Positions 33,646-43,224 are shown, counted from the stretch's first letter. The stretch: 45,424 bases of DNA from Dyella sp. EPa41 (GCF_016586165.1 NZ_BCPR01000038.1:1-45424), one strand, 5' to 3'. Program-made: numbers and translations. The notes: a model not told the origin generated them from the letters alone.

Positions 33646-34773
33646 TCAGGCCGCGGTGAGTTCGTCGTAGAGCGCCAGCGTGGCCTGCTGCATGTCACTG
33701 AGGCGATAGCTCTGCAGCATGGGAATCGGCGGCGCCACGCGCAGCAGCTCGGCGGCGCGTTCGACCAGTCGCTCCTGGTCCGACGGCGGCACGCGGCCGG
33801 CGGGGTACAGCTCGGCCAGCAGCTCGCCCACGCCGCCGTGCGCATAGCCCAGCACCGGGCGGCACAGCGACAGCGCCTCGATGACCGTGCGGCCAAACGA
33901 TTCCGGCTTGTTCGACAGCTGCAGCACCAGCGAGGAAATGGCGTAGATGTCACGCACGTCGGCGCGCGGCGGTGTAAGCACGACCTGCGACTCCAGCCCG
34001 CGGCTGCGGATCAGTTCACGCAGCTCCGCCACGTAGGCCTCGCGCCCCGGCTCGATCACCCCCAGCAGCAGGAGACGCACGTCGATGCCGCGGCGCTTGA
34101 GCTCGGCCACCAGCTCGATGGCGTCGTGGTGCCCCTTCAACCGGGTGCCGCGACCGGGCAGGGTCAGCAACGGCGCCCCGACCAGCGCGGGAAACTCGGC
34201 GAAGAAGGCTTTGTGCCAGCCATCATCGGGGCGATGGCCGTACGGGAAGGCGTCCGGGTCGATGCCGCGGGGAATGACGCGCACGCGCGAGGGCTCCAGC
34301 CACGAGTAATGGCTCAGCATGTAGTCGCGCAGCGTCTGCGATACCGCGATCACGCGCTCGCCACGCAGCAGGATGGAGCTGTAGCGGCCCGGCGTGTTGA
34401 GCCCGTGCACGGTGGTCACGAAATGCGGCGAAGGCTTCAGCCCCTTGATCGCCCACCAGCCCACCCAGGCCGGCAGGCGCGAGCGGGCATGCACGATATC
34501 GGGCTTGAGTTCGCGCAACACGCGACGCAGCGCGCCCACTTTCATGAACGTGCCCAGCGACTTGCGGCCGATGTCCAGGGTGATGTGCCGGCTGCCCTCG
34601 GCCTCCAGCTGCGACACCAGGCGACCTCCGGCGGAAATGACCACCGACTGATGACCCGCCGCCACCAGCGCGCGCGCGATTTCCAGCGCAGAACGCTCAG
34701 CGCCGCCCGATTGCAGGGCGGGGATCAGCTGAACGACGGTCAGAGACCTCGCTGGCGTGGCGACTGCTGACAT
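33646..34773 (-). CDS. Glycosyltransferase family 4 (GT-B)
   Basis: 375 aa from the chosen ATG. LTVVQLIPALQSGGAERSALEIARAL at the start is typical of the GT4 acceptor domain; AWVGWWAIKGLK, FVTTVHGLNTPGRY and VIAVSQTLRDYM follow. The donor-domain signature is E-x7-E in PESFGRTVIEALS, with LTLPGRGTRLKGHHDAIELV before it. Likely acts in LPS core or O-chain assembly given its neighbours; sugar and linkage unknown. Start is uncertain: 34797 is a possible longer ATG and neither has a strong Shine-Dalgarno. The MITE lies just downstream of its stop, separating it from the ligase gene. Confidence 0.88.
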   Translation of the reverse strand: MSAVATPARSLTVVQLIPALQSGGAERSALEIARALVAAGHQSVVISAGGRLVSQLEAEGSRHITLDIGRKSLGTFMKVGALRRVLRELKPDIVHARSRLPAWVGWWAIKGLKPSPHFVTTVHGLNTPGRYSSILLRGERVIAVSQTLRDYMLSHYSWLEPSRVRVIPRGIDPDAFPYGHRPDDGWHKAFFAEFPALVGAPLLTLPGRGTRLKGHHDAIELVAELKRRGIDVRLLLLGVIEPGREAYVAELRELIRSRGLESQVVLTPPRADVRDIYAISSLVLQLSNKPESFGRTVIEALSLCRPVLGYAHGGVGELLAELYPAGRVPPSDQERLVERAAELLRVAPPIPMLQSYRLSDMQQATLALYDELTAA

Positions 34774-34869
34774 GATGGGTTCGTAAGGTGCCTTCATCCC
34801 TAGAGGCAAGCAGCAATCGTGCCTAAACGCATCCGGACGACAGTTTCAAATGAAACCATCCGGGGAAAA

Positions 34870-35076
34870 TCAGTCGCGCAGCACGTAATGCGCGCCGCAA
34901 TAAGGACATGTGGACTCGCCGCCATCCTCGACGACCGGCAGATAAACCTTCGGATGGGAATTCCACAGCGCCATGCCGGGCATCGGGCAGGACAGCGGAA
35001 GGTCCGCGCGCGTCACTTCGTAACGATTTTCGGCATTCGCCGGGATCAACGGGGCAGCCGCAGGGGAAGGCGACAT
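34870..35076 (-). CDS. Zinc-finger domain protein (zf-CHCC type)
   Basis: 68 aa. The CHCC pattern is present: C in L-S-C-P-M-P-G-M, H in W-N-S-H-P-K-V-Y-L, and the pair in C-P-Y-C-G. The group includes the small zinc subunit NDUFS6 of complex I and many free-standing bacterial proteins of unknown function. The ATG at 35076 is chosen because GGAG lies nine bases upstream; an ATG 15 bases earlier would overlap that site. Single-gene unit. Confidence 0.85.
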   Translation of the reverse strand: MSPSPAAAPLIPANAENRYEVTRADLPLSCPMPGMALWNSHPKVYLPVVEDGGESTCPYCGAHYVLRD

Positions 35077-35237
35077 GGGGTAAAACTCCATCAGGACACC
35101 GGATCGGGCATGTTAACAGGCGGACTGCGCGCCGAGGTGGCCGCGACCTCCCGATGGTCGCAGGCACGACCCATGCGGCCGCGGACGCGCCGAGCCATCG
35201 GCACCCTCATGGCATCGCACGACCATCGGCGGAAACG

Positions 35238-35269
35238 AAAAAAGCCCGCGCCATGACAGCGCGGGCTTT
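35238..35269 (-). terminator. Intrinsic terminator of the YceI gene
   Basis: AAAGCCCGCGC (35241-35251) and GCGCGGGCTTT (35259-35269) form an 11-bp stem; reading leftward on the minus strand, a U-tract follows (A run at 35238-35243 on the plus strand). It starts 17 bases past the YceI stop. Confidence 0.92.
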
Positions 35270-35286
35270 CCGGAAACCGGCCAGGC

Positions 35287-35880
35287 TTACTTGGTGGCGT
35301 CGGTCTTCGGCACGGAGGCCTCGGTGGTGATGCGCACCTTGATCTCGTCGCTGACGTTGGGCACGTAGGCGCCCACGCCGAAATCGGAACGCTTGAGCGT
35401 GGCCACGGCGTCGAAGCCCACCGTCGGCACCTTTAGCATCGGGTGCTCGCCGCTCTTGTTGAGCGTGGCGTCGAGCACCACCGGCTTGGTCACGCCATGC
35501 ACGGTAAGGTCGCCCGTCACCTTGTACTTGTTGCCGCCCACCGCCTGCACCTTGGTGCTCTTGAAGGTGATGCTCGGGTACTTGTCGGCATCGAGGAAGT
35601 CCGGCTTCTTCAGGTGCTCATCCAGCTTGGACACGTGCGTGTCGAGGTCGGCCAGCGGCAGCGTGACGTCCACCGACGACTTGGCCGGATCCTTCTCGTC
35701 GAACACCAGGGTGCCCTCGCCCAGGCCGAGGTTCGCGGTCGGGTTGGAGAAGCCGAAATGGTTCCAGCTGAACAGCACGAAGGTGTGGCCCGGGTCGAGC
35801 TTGTAGGTGACCGGGGTGGCCTGGGCGGTAACGGCAGCGCCGAGCAGGCCGGCGAGAACGAGGTAACGAAGTGCACGCAT
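35287..35880 (-). CDS. YceI-family periplasmic lipid-binding protein
   Basis: 197 aa. Signal peptide MRALRYLVLAGLLGAAVTAQA (cleavage before TP). The mature part is the YceI beta-barrel: YKLDPGHTFVLFSWNHFGFSN, then PLADLDTHVSKLDEHLKKPDFLDADKYPSITFKST, VTGDLTVHGVTKPVVL and FGVGAYVPNVSDEIKVRI. Family members bind isoprenoid or similar lipids; the ligand here is unknown. It is 55 bases upstream, on the same strand, of nothing but its own terminator, and 55 bases downstream of the nitroreductase gene, so a shared promoter is possible. Confidence 0.93.
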   Translation of the reverse strand: MRALRYLVLAGLLGAAVTAQATPVTYKLDPGHTFVLFSWNHFGFSNPTANLGLGEGTLVFDEKDPAKSSVDVTLPLADLDTHVSKLDEHLKKPDFLDADKYPSITFKSTKVQAVGGNKYKVTGDLTVHGVTKPVVLDATLNKSGEHPMLKVPTVGFDAVATLKRSDFGVGAYVPNVSDEIKVRITTEASVPKTDATK

Positions 35881-35935
35881 GTAAAAATCTCCTAGGGGTT
35901 TTGTGGGGACTGCGCGAAACGGAAGAGCCGAAGGC

Positions 35936-36529
35936 TCAGGCGATGCGGCAGGCCTCGTCGAAGCTCAGACGCGGGCTGCGCGGGAACAGGTCACGGCTGG
36001 CGTCGCCATAGCCGATGTTGATCAGGAAGTTGGACTTGATGGTGGTGCCGGCGAAGAACGCCGCGTCCACGCCGGCATTGTCGAAACCCGACATGGGGCC
36101 GCAATCCAGGCCGATCGAACGGGCCGCCATGATCACGTACGCGCCCTGCAGGGTGCCGTTGCGGAAAGCGGTGGTGTCGATCAGCGGCTGGTTGCCGAAG
36201 AACCAGCTGCGTGCGTCGGCGTGCGGAAACAGCTGCGGCAGCTTCTCGTAGAACTCATGGTCGGTCGCCACGATGGCGGTGACCGGTGCGGCCATGGTCT
36301 TGGCGCGGTTGCCTTCGGACAGGAACGGCGAGAGCCTTGCCTTGGCCTCCTGCGACTTCACGAACACCACGCGCATCGGCGAGGAGTTGGCGCTGGTCGG
36401 CCCGAACTTGGCCAGTTCGTAGAGCTGGTGCAACTGCTCGTCGCTCACCTCTTTCGGCAACCACGCGTTGAAGGTGCGTGCGCTGCGGAACAACTGGTCG
36501 AGGGCGGCCTCGGAAAGCTTCTCGCTCAT
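35936..36529 (-). CDS. Nitroreductase family protein, RutE-like
   Basis: 197-aa FMN flavoprotein. R-S-A-R-T-F-N-A-W (FMN phosphate contacts), [54 protein letters not shown] and FLINIGYGD are the malonic-semialdehyde reductase (RutE/HadB) subgroup pattern. No rut pyrimidine operon is present, so the physiological substrate is unclear; other enones, quinones or nitro compounds are possible. Start at 36529 has AGGAT four bases upstream. Confidence 0.92.
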   Translation of the reverse strand: MSEKLSEAALDQLFRSARTFNAWLPKEVSDEQLHQLYELAKFGPTSANSSPMRVVFVKSQEAKARLSPFLSEGNRAKTMAAPVTAIVATDHEFYEKLPQLFPHADARSWFFGNQPLIDTTAFRNGTLQGAYVIMAARSIGLDCGPMSGFDNAGVDAAFFAGTTIKSNFLINIGYGDASRDLFPRSPRLSFDEACRIA

Positions 36530-36664
36530 GGGTATCCTTCGGTTCACGACGCGCCACCGGTGGCGCAACAACCGTCAGTGTAAGCGCGGGCGCGGCCAAA
36601 CAGGACCCAGGCAAATGAAACGAACTGTGCTGCCCAGGGAAACAATGCCGCAGGTCACAGACCC

Positions 36665-37642
36665 ATGCTGAAGCTGCATGGCGATTGCTGGGTGATCACC
36701 GACGCGGCCGCCGGCAACCAGCGCCAGGCGCTGGCGCTGGCCCAGCGGCTGGAGATGCCGGCGCGCCATTGGCAGCTGGAACCACGCGCGCCCTGGTCGT
36801 GGCTGTCGCCCCGGCTCACCGTCGGCGCGCTGTCCGCGCTTTCATTCGCGCAACGGCAACAATTTGCGGCGCCGTGGCCCGCGGTCGCCATCGGTTGCGG
36901 CCGCCTGTCGGCGCTTTATACGCGGCTCCTGCGCAAGCTGAGCGGCGGACGTTGCTACACCGTGCAGATCCTCGATCCACGCATCGACCCCGCGCAGTGG
37001 GATACGGTCATTGCGCCTCGCCACGATCAGCTGTCGGCCCCCAACGTGCTGCAGCCCCTGGGCTCCCTCAATCCGGTCGACGATGCCTGGCTGCAGGACG
37101 GACGTGACGCCGATCCGGGCTTCGGCGAATTGCCGCAACCGCGCGTCGGCGTGCTGCTGGGCGGCCCACGCAAGGGCGTCGCGTTCGACGAAGGCTACGT
37201 CACGCGGCTTGCCGACCAGTTGCTGGCGCGCCAACACGACGAGGGCGGCAGCCTGCTGGTGCTTGCGTCGAGGCGCACGCCGCGATCGCTGATGACGTTG
37301 ATGCGCCAGCGCCTGTCCGGCATGCGCGGCCTGATCTGGTCGGGGCAGGACGATGGCGGCAACCCGTATCCGGGCGTGCTGGGCTGGGCCGATCGCCTGG
37401 TGGTCACGCCCGACTCGGTGAACATGCTGTCGGAAGCGTGCGCCGTCGGATGCCCGGTGCAGACGTTCGTCGTCGGCTCCTTGCCGACCAGGCTGGAACG
37501 CTTCCATCGCGCCCTGCGCGACACCGGTCGCCTGCATGGTCTGGACACGACCACCTTCGCCCAGGTCGAACCCTTGCGCGAGACGGCCGCCATCGCGGCG
37601 ATCCTGCGCGAGCGCATCGCGGCGCGTCAGCTGCAGGACTGA
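36665..37642 (+). CDS. Mitochondrial-fission ELM1 family protein
   Basis: 325 aa. Bacterial member of the family named after plant ELM1 (formerly DUF1022). WVITDAAAGNQRQALALAQRL at the start, ALYTRLLRKLSGGRCYTVQILDPR and PRVGVLLGGPRKG are the typical N-terminal blocks; the C-terminal half reads like a GT-B donor domain (VTPDSVNMLSEACAVGCPVQTF). Function in bacteria is unknown; the fold suggests a nucleotide-sugar protein, which would fit the LPS genes to its left. Convergent with glnE with 30 bases between stops. Confidence 0.87.
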   Translation: MLKLHGDCWVITDAAAGNQRQALALAQRLEMPARHWQLEPRAPWSWLSPRLTVGALSALSFAQRQQFAAPWPAVAIGCGRLSALYTRLLRKLSGGRCYTVQILDPRIDPAQWDTVIAPRHDQLSAPNVLQPLGSLNPVDDAWLQDGRDADPGFGELPQPRVGVLLGGPRKGVAFDEGYVTRLADQLLARQHDEGGSLLVLASRRTPRSLMTLMRQRLSGMRGLIWSGQDDGGNPYPGVLGWADRLVVTPDSVNMLSEACAVGCPVQTFVVGSLPTRLERFHRALRDTGRLHGLDTTTFAQVEPLRETAAIAAILRERIAARQLQD

Positions 37643-37672
37643 ATTTGCGCCGCACCGGTCCGCGCGCGCGCG

Positions 37673-40525
37673 TCAGAAGGCGAAGCCCAGTTCGATCGAG
37701 ACCTCCTGCACCTGCCCCGACAAGCGTTCCAGCTCGGCATCGCGTGGCGCGATGCGCGAGCGCAGGTCCAGCGTGCAGGCCAGCGCGCGATGCAGCAACA
37801 CGGCATGCGCCTCGGCAAACAAGCCCGCCTGGCGACCATCGAGCAGGCCTACGTTGCGGCACGCTTCGATCAGCGCGGCGTTGGCCGTGGCGTTGAGCAG
37901 CGACGGGTGCTCGGAGGCATGCGCGAGCACCAGGCCCTGCAGCGCAAACTCGATGTCGAGCAAGCCGCCCAGCCCCTGCTTGATGTCGAACTGGATGTCG
38001 TCCGAACGGTCACGCTCCGCACGCCAGCGCTGGCGCATGCTGCTGACTTCCCGCAGTACCGACGCGCGATCGCGCGGCACCGCCAGCACTTCGCGGCGCA
38101 CCGCGGCGAGCTCCGCATGCAGCGCGCTGTCGCCGGCAATCGGGCGCGCGCGCAGCAAGGCCTGGTGTTCCCACGTCCACGCACGGCTCTTCTGGTAGCC
38201 GGTGAAGGATTCGAGACTGCTCACCAGCAGGCCCTTGGAACCGTCCGGCCGCAGTCGCGTGTCCACTTCGTAAAGGCGCCCCGCGCGAGTGAGCACGGTC
38301 AGCCAGTTCATCACGCGCTGCGCCAGTCGCTGGTACCAGCGCGAGCCTTCCATCGAACGCGCGCCGTCGCTCATCGCATGCGCGCGCCTGGTGTCGTATA
38401 CGAACACCAGGTCGAGGTCCGACGCGAAGCCAAGTTCCTCGCCGCCCACGCTGCCATAGCCGAGCACGGCAAAACCGGAGCCCTCGCCGGGCAAACGCCC
38501 GTGCTGCGCGGCGAGTTCGCGTTCCGCCAGCGCCGTGACGGCGATGACGATGGATTCGGCAAGCACCGCGAGGCGGCGCGCCGTGGCCACGGCGTCGGCG
38601 CGGCCGTCGATGAAGGCCAGGCCCAGGCGAAACGCCACGCTGGCCTTGAATTCGTTGATGCGCTCGAGCTCCGCCTCGGCCTCGCGCTCGTCCAGCGTGG
38701 TCAGTACGCGGGCGATTTCCGCGCTGATGTCGGCACGCTTGAGCGGCAGCTGGTCGATGCGCGGATCGAGTACGTCGTCGAGCAGCAAGGGCTGCGCGAT
38801 CACGCGCTCGGCGAGGAACGCGCTTTCGGCAAACAGTCGCGCCAGGCGCAGGCGCGCCGCGGGCTGCTCTTCCAGCAAGGTGAGATACGAGGAACGACGC
38901 GCCACCGCCTGCACCAGCCGGCACAGGCGCAGCAGGCACGGCACCGGCGCGGCGCTGTCGCGCGCCACGGTCAGCAACTGCGGCATCAGGCGATCGAGCT
39001 GCTCGCGCGAACGCTGCGACATCGCCCGCACCGAGGCGGCCTGTGAAAGCTTCTGCAAGGCCTCGGCCACCTCGCCACCCGGTGTGAAGCCGGAGGCCTC
39101 CATCGCGGGGGCGTCCAGCGTGTCGACGCAGGCGCGCTGCCACAGCGCCACGCCTTCCACCGGTGCGCTCGCGGTACGCCCGCCTTCGGGCATCAGCACT
39201 TCGGCGAATTCCTCGCTGACGTGCGCGCGATGCATGGCCAGCTGCGCTTCCAGTTCTTCCCACGAGGCGTGCCCCAGACCAAGCGCGATGCGCTCACGGC
39301 TCAAGGCGTCCTCGGGAATGTCGTGCGTCTGCGCGTCGCGCAGCATCTGCACGCGATTCTCCACGCGGCGCAGGAAGACATACGCTTCGCGCAATGCGCG
39401 TGCACGTGCCGTGCTGATGTGGCCGCGCGCCTCGCAGGCCGTGAGCGCCGGCAGCAGGCCACGCACCCGCAGCGATGGCTCGCGGCCGCCGCGGATCATC
39501 TGCATCAGCTGCACCACGAACTCGATCTCGCGGATGCCGCCCGGGCCGAGCTTGAGGTTGTCGGCGAGATCCTTGCGCGCGACTTCGGCATCGATCAGCG
39601 ACTTCATCTCGCGCAGCCCGGCGAACGCGGTGTAGTCGAGGTATTTGCGATAGATGAAGGGCCGCAGCAGATCCTGCAGCTCCTTGCCGCCGTTGCGGTC
39701 GCCCGCCACCGGCCGCGCCTTGATCCACGCGTAGCGCTCCCAGTCGCGTCCTTCGCTCTGGTAGTACTGCTCCATCGCCGAAAACGGCAGCGCGAGGCGG
39801 CCGGCATTGCCGAACGGACGCAGGCGCAAGTCGACCCGCGCGCAGATGCCGTCGACCGTGGGTTCGTTGAGCAGGCGCACCAGTTGGCGCGCGAGTCGCA
39901 CGAAGTACTCGCTGTTGTCGAGCGAGCGGGCGCCGTCGCTCTGTCCGCCATGCGGGTAGGCCAGCACCAGGTCGATATCGGAGGAGAAATTGAGCTCGCT
40001 GCCACCGAGCTTGCCGAACCCCATCACCACCATGCGCTGCAGCTCGCCTTCGTGGCTGCGGCTGTGCCCGTAGCGCACGGCGAGCGCCCGCTCGGACCAG
40101 CCGAGCGCCGCACCCAGCAGCATCTCGTAGAGCACGCTGGTCGCCGACAGTGTCTCGGGCAGTTCGTCCAGTCCATTGATGTCGCGGAATACCAGGCGCA
40201 ATGCCTCGGCGTGACGGAACTGTCGCAGTCCGGTGAAGCACGCGGCTTCGTCCTCGGGCAGCTTCAACGAGTCGATGCGGGCACTCGCGTCACCGCTCGA
40301 ACGCAGTCGCTCCAGCCCTTGCGGCGAAAGCAGGTGCGGCTGGCGGGACCATACGTCGAAGGCGAAATCGCTGGCGAGCAGGGTGCAGCGGATGCGCTCG
40401 GCGACGCCGGCATCGTCATGCAGCGGCACCCCGAGCGCGCGGCAGCGCGCGGCCAGTTCACTGTAGCGGTCGTCGATCAGCGCACGCAGCGCCGGCGATT
40501 CCTGAGGCCTGTGGAGAACGGTCAT
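37673..40525 (-). CDS. glnE: Bifunctional glutamine synthetase adenylyl-transferase/adenylyl-removing enzyme
   Basis: Sets glutamine synthetase activity by AMP addition or removal according to nitrogen state (with PII). 950 aa, full length. The N-terminal adenylyl-removing domain carries GSELNFSSDIDLV (D183, D185), and the C-terminal transferase domain carries the second nucleotidyl motif GEELGFASDLDLVFVYD. Both G-x11-DxD signatures are intact, with the central helical region and a C-terminal GLLDIEFALQGLVL. The ATG at 40525 is preferred because upstream in-frame sequence (to 40660) is Arg-rich and unlike the family. Divergent from the LtaS-like gene across 209 bases. Confidence 0.96.
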   Translation of the reverse strand: MTVLHRPQESPALRALIDDRYSELAARCRALGVPLHDDAGVAERIRCTLLASDFAFDVWSRQPHLLSPQGLERLRSSGDASARIDSLKLPEDEAACFTGLRQFRHAEALRLVFRDINGLDELPETLSATSVLYEMLLGAALGWSERALAVRYGHSRSHEGELQRMVVMGFGKLGGSELNFSSDIDLVLAYPHGGQSDGARSLDNSEYFVRLARQLVRLLNEPTVDGICARVDLRLRPFGNAGRLALPFSAMEQYYQSEGRDWERYAWIKARPVAGDRNGGKELQDLLRPFIYRKYLDYTAFAGLREMKSLIDAEVARKDLADNLKLGPGGIREIEFVVQLMQMIRGGREPSLRVRGLLPALTACEARGHISTARARALREAYVFLRRVENRVQMLRDAQTHDIPEDALSRERIALGLGHASWEELEAQLAMHRAHVSEEFAEVLMPEGGRTASAPVEGVALWQRACVDTLDAPAMEASGFTPGGEVAEALQKLSQAASVRAMSQRSREQLDRLMPQLLTVARDSAAPVPCLLRLCRLVQAVARRSSYLTLLEEQPAARLRLARLFAESAFLAERVIAQPLLLDDVLDPRIDQLPLKRADISAEIARVLTTLDEREAEAELERINEFKASVAFRLGLAFIDGRADAVATARRLAVLAESIVIAVTALAERELAAQHGRLPGEGSGFAVLGYGSVGGEELGFASDLDLVFVYDTRRAHAMSDGARSMEGSRWYQRLAQRVMNWLTVLTRAGRLYEVDTRLRPDGSKGLLVSSLESFTGYQKSRAWTWEHQALLRARPIAGDSALHAELAAVRREVLAVPRDRASVLREVSSMRQRWRAERDRSDDIQFDIKQGLGGLLDIEFALQGLVLAHASEHPSLLNATANAALIEACRNVGLLDGRQAGLFAEAHAVLLHRALACTLDLRSRIAPRDAELERLSGQVQEVSIELGFAF

Positions 40526-40734
40526 CCGCGGATTGTGCCGTACTGGCGGGTGCGCTGCCGACTGCTTGCCGGGCCCAGCATGACGCCCCGATGACCGCGG
40601 GCAAAGGCCGCGGCGTGTTGACCTGGACGTGTTTGTGCGTGCAACTGCCCGTCGTCGCACAACAATTGGTTCATATCCGGACCATTACAGTACGATGTCC
40701 GAGGCATGACAGCCATCTGCAGGATGCCAGGACG

Positions 40735-42624
40735 ATGTCTGCGACTCCTTTTGCACCGTCGGCGCGCTCCATCGCCTTTCGCCTGGCGTATATCGCGTGC
40801 CTGGCGGTCATTTTCATCCTCGCCACCGGCCTGATCGACGGCGGCGCCGGCGTGGGTTCCACCCAGGCCATCACGCAGCCGATTTTCCCGATCGCCAACG
40901 CCCTGCCCGGCCTGCTGCTGGCCACGCTGCTGCTCGTGTTGTCGCGGCGCCCGCTGCTCTCCTTCGGCATCGCCTTCGTCCTCGAAGCGCTGGTCTACGC
41001 AGTCAACGCGCTGAAGGTGAGCAACCTCAATACGCCGCTGATGCCGGCCGACTTCCGCATGCTGGGCCAACTGCGCCGTGGCGGCCTCAAGCTGCTGGGA
41101 AGCTATCTGCCGGCGAGCCCCTGGCCTTACCTGGCGCTGCTGGTGGCCGTGGGCATCATCGTGCTCGCATGGCGCAAGGAAATGCCGCTGTTCGCGCGCC
41201 GCACGCGCGGCCGCCGGTTGATCTGCGGCACCGCGCTGGTGCTGCTGCTGGGCACGCTGCTGGCCGGCATGCCGGGCTGGACCCGGATCTATGGCGGGCG
41301 GCACCTGTGGCTGGAGCCGTGGTCGGCGCAGGCCACGGCCGAGCATTCCGGCCTGGTCAGCTCGCTGGTGATGTTCCACCTGCACCAGGGGCATGCACGC
41401 AAGAAGCCGGACCCCGCCGCCGCGCAGCAGTTGATCACCCGCGCCGATCCGGGCCTGCGCGAACGCCTGCAGGCGGCCACGAACCCGGGCGAGCGTCCCG
41501 ATATCGTCGTGGTGCAGAGCGAATCATTCTTCGACCCGTCGATCATGAAAGGCTACGAGGACGTCGACCTCACGCCGAACCTGCACCGCCTGGCGGCCGA
41601 GGGCGAGAGTGGCGCGCTGCACGTACCCACCTACGGCGGGGGCACCATCCGCACCGAGTTCGAAGTACTTACCGGTCTGTCGTTGCGCTACTTCGATGAC
41701 CTGCAGTTCCCCTATCTGCAGATGAGCCACAAGGTCGTGCCCAGCATGGTGCGCGTCCTGCGTTCGCATGGCTACGAGACGGTCGCGCTGCACGGCAACG
41801 ACCCGGGCTTCTGGAACCGCAACACGGCGTTCCGCGCGATTGGCTTCGACCGTTTCGTCTCGCGTTCGTCCTTTCCCGCGCTCGCGGCGATGGATGGCCA
41901 GTACATGGCCGACAGCGCGATGACCGACGAGATCATGGCGCAGCTGAAGGATGCGGGGCCGCCGCAGTTCCTGTTCGCCATCAGCATCGAAGCGCACGGT
42001 CCCTACGACGTGCCGCCCGCCGACGCCGCGCAACGCGACGCGATACCGGTGCCCGGCGGCGTCACCGGCAAGAACAAGCTGGAGCTGCAGAACTACCTGT
42101 ACCACATGCAGCATGCCGACCAGGAACTCGGCCGGCTCGCCGAACTGCTGGCCCATCGCGAACGCCCCACCCTGCTGCTGTTCTACGGCGACCACCTGCC
42201 GGCGCTTACCGATACGTACAACGTCACCGGCTTCGTGGACGGCAAGGACATGCTGAGCCAGGCCGGCGTGTGGCTGCTGGTGGATCCACGCAACCCGACC
42301 GCGGCGAAGCAGGAGTCGCTTGCGTCATGGATGCTGCCGGGCCGGCTGCTGGAGCAGGCCGGCGTACGCGACGACGCCTACTTCGCGCTCACCCAGGTGA
42401 TCGCGCCACAGCTGGCCGCACTCACTCGCGCACCGGGTGCGCCACCCGCCAGCGAAGACCACGACGAGCAGACCGCCGACAAGGACATGGCCAACGTCGC
42501 CCTGTTGCGCATGAAGGGCAAACTCGATCCGCTGCTGCCGCATGCGGAAGTGCAGACCGCCCAGGCGAGGGGCACCCATGTCGACAGCCTCGAGCAAGCC
42601 GAGCCCGCCGGCGTGCAGCAGTAA
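40735..42624 (+). CDS. LtaS/OpgB-type phosphoglycerol transferase
   Basis: 629 aa. The first ~185 residues have about four to five membrane helices; the remainder is an extracytoplasmic alkaline-phosphatase-fold domain. E263 in QSESFFDP and T304 in YGGGTIRTEFEVLTG match the metal-binding Glu and nucleophilic Thr of LtaS; LLFYGDHLPALTD supplies the metal-binding D-H late in the domain. A charged ~90-residue tail follows. Gram-positives use this family for lipoteichoic acid; in Gram-negatives the best-known member, OpgB (MdoB), puts phosphoglycerol on osmoregulated glucans. The acceptor here is undetermined. Start chosen at MSATPFAPSARS. Confidence 0.9.
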   Translation: MSATPFAPSARSIAFRLAYIACLAVIFILATGLIDGGAGVGSTQAITQPIFPIANALPGLLLATLLLVLSRRPLLSFGIAFVLEALVYAVNALKVSNLNTPLMPADFRMLGQLRRGGLKLLGSYLPASPWPYLALLVAVGIIVLAWRKEMPLFARRTRGRRLICGTALVLLLGTLLAGMPGWTRIYGGRHLWLEPWSAQATAEHSGLVSSLVMFHLHQGHARKKPDPAAAQQLITRADPGLRERLQAATNPGERPDIVVVQSESFFDPSIMKGYEDVDLTPNLHRLAAEGESGALHVPTYGGGTIRTEFEVLTGLSLRYFDDLQFPYLQMSHKVVPSMVRVLRSHGYETVALHGNDPGFWNRNTAFRAIGFDRFVSRSSFPALAAMDGQYMADSAMTDEIMAQLKDAGPPQFLFAISIEAHGPYDVPPADAAQRDAIPVPGGVTGKNKLELQNYLYHMQHADQELGRLAELLAHRERPTLLLFYGDHLPALTDTYNVTGFVDGKDMLSQAGVWLLVDPRNPTAAKQESLASWMLPGRLLEQAGVRDDAYFALTQVIAPQLAALTRAPGAPPASEDHDEQTADKDMANVALLRMKGKLDPLLPHAEVQTAQARGTHVDSLEQAEPAGVQQ

Positions 42625-42847
42625 CCGTATGGACGTCCAAACGGATTGAGTCGGGCGGCCGTTTCCCGCGGAAAACAAGTAGGGAACGATCCCGCCGTGG
42701 CACGCCACGCAGCGCGGATTCAGCGATCTGTCTGCCGGCTTAAGGGAGCCGGTTTCGTTCAGGTTCGGTAGAGCGAATTCCGTCTAGCTTGGATTCCAGC
42801 CGCGAAGCAACGCCTTCGTCGGCATTCCCACACTGGAGGTTTTCCTC

Positions 42848-43198
42848 ATGCGTAAGACCATGCTTGCCGCTCTCATCGTCACCGCTGCTTCGGTCCTGGC
42901 CGTGCCCGCGTTCGCCCAGAACGCCGCCGCCTCGGCGAAGGTCGAAGCCAGCGCGAACACCGCGGCAGCGCAGGACGCCGCCGGCAAGACCGTCGACCAG
43001 ACGGCCGCCATGACCAGCAAGGTCGCGGACAAGACCACCGCCACCACCGAGAAGACGGCCGACAAGGCCGCCGCCACGGCGGACAAGGCGACCAGCAGCA
43101 CCGAACACGCAGCGCACAAGGCCGGCAAGCACGCCTCGCACAAGGCGAAGGCCGCCACCGACGCCAAGGTCGAGGCAGGCGCGCAGACGGGCGGCTGA
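42848..43198 (+). CDS. Secreted Ala/Lys/Thr-rich low-complexity protein
   Basis: 116 aa. Clear Sec signal (MRKTMLAALIVTAASVLAVPAFA, cleavage before QN). The mature part is almost only A, K, T, D, E, S, H with degenerate repeats such as V-A-D-K-T-T-A-T-T-E-K-T-A-D-K-A, predicting a highly charged, amphipathic or disordered helix reminiscent of LEA or histone-H1-tail proteins. No known domain. Preceded by GGAGG and followed by an intrinsic terminator, so it is expressed alone. Function unknown; an envelope or desiccation/stress role is only a guess. Confidence 0.8.
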   Translation: MRKTMLAALIVTAASVLAVPAFAQNAAASAKVEASANTAAAQDAAGKTVDQTAAMTSKVADKTTATTEKTADKAAATADKATSSTEHAAHKAGKHASHKAKAATDAKVEAGAQTGG

Positions 43199-43224
43199 TC
43201 TCCAGCGGCAGTCACGCAATGAAG

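Noticed and set aside
34844-34858. GTTTCAAATGAAAC palindrome between the GT4 and zinc-finger genes
   Set aside because: Lies past the zinc-finger stop with no U-tract; too short and isolated to call a terminator or operator.
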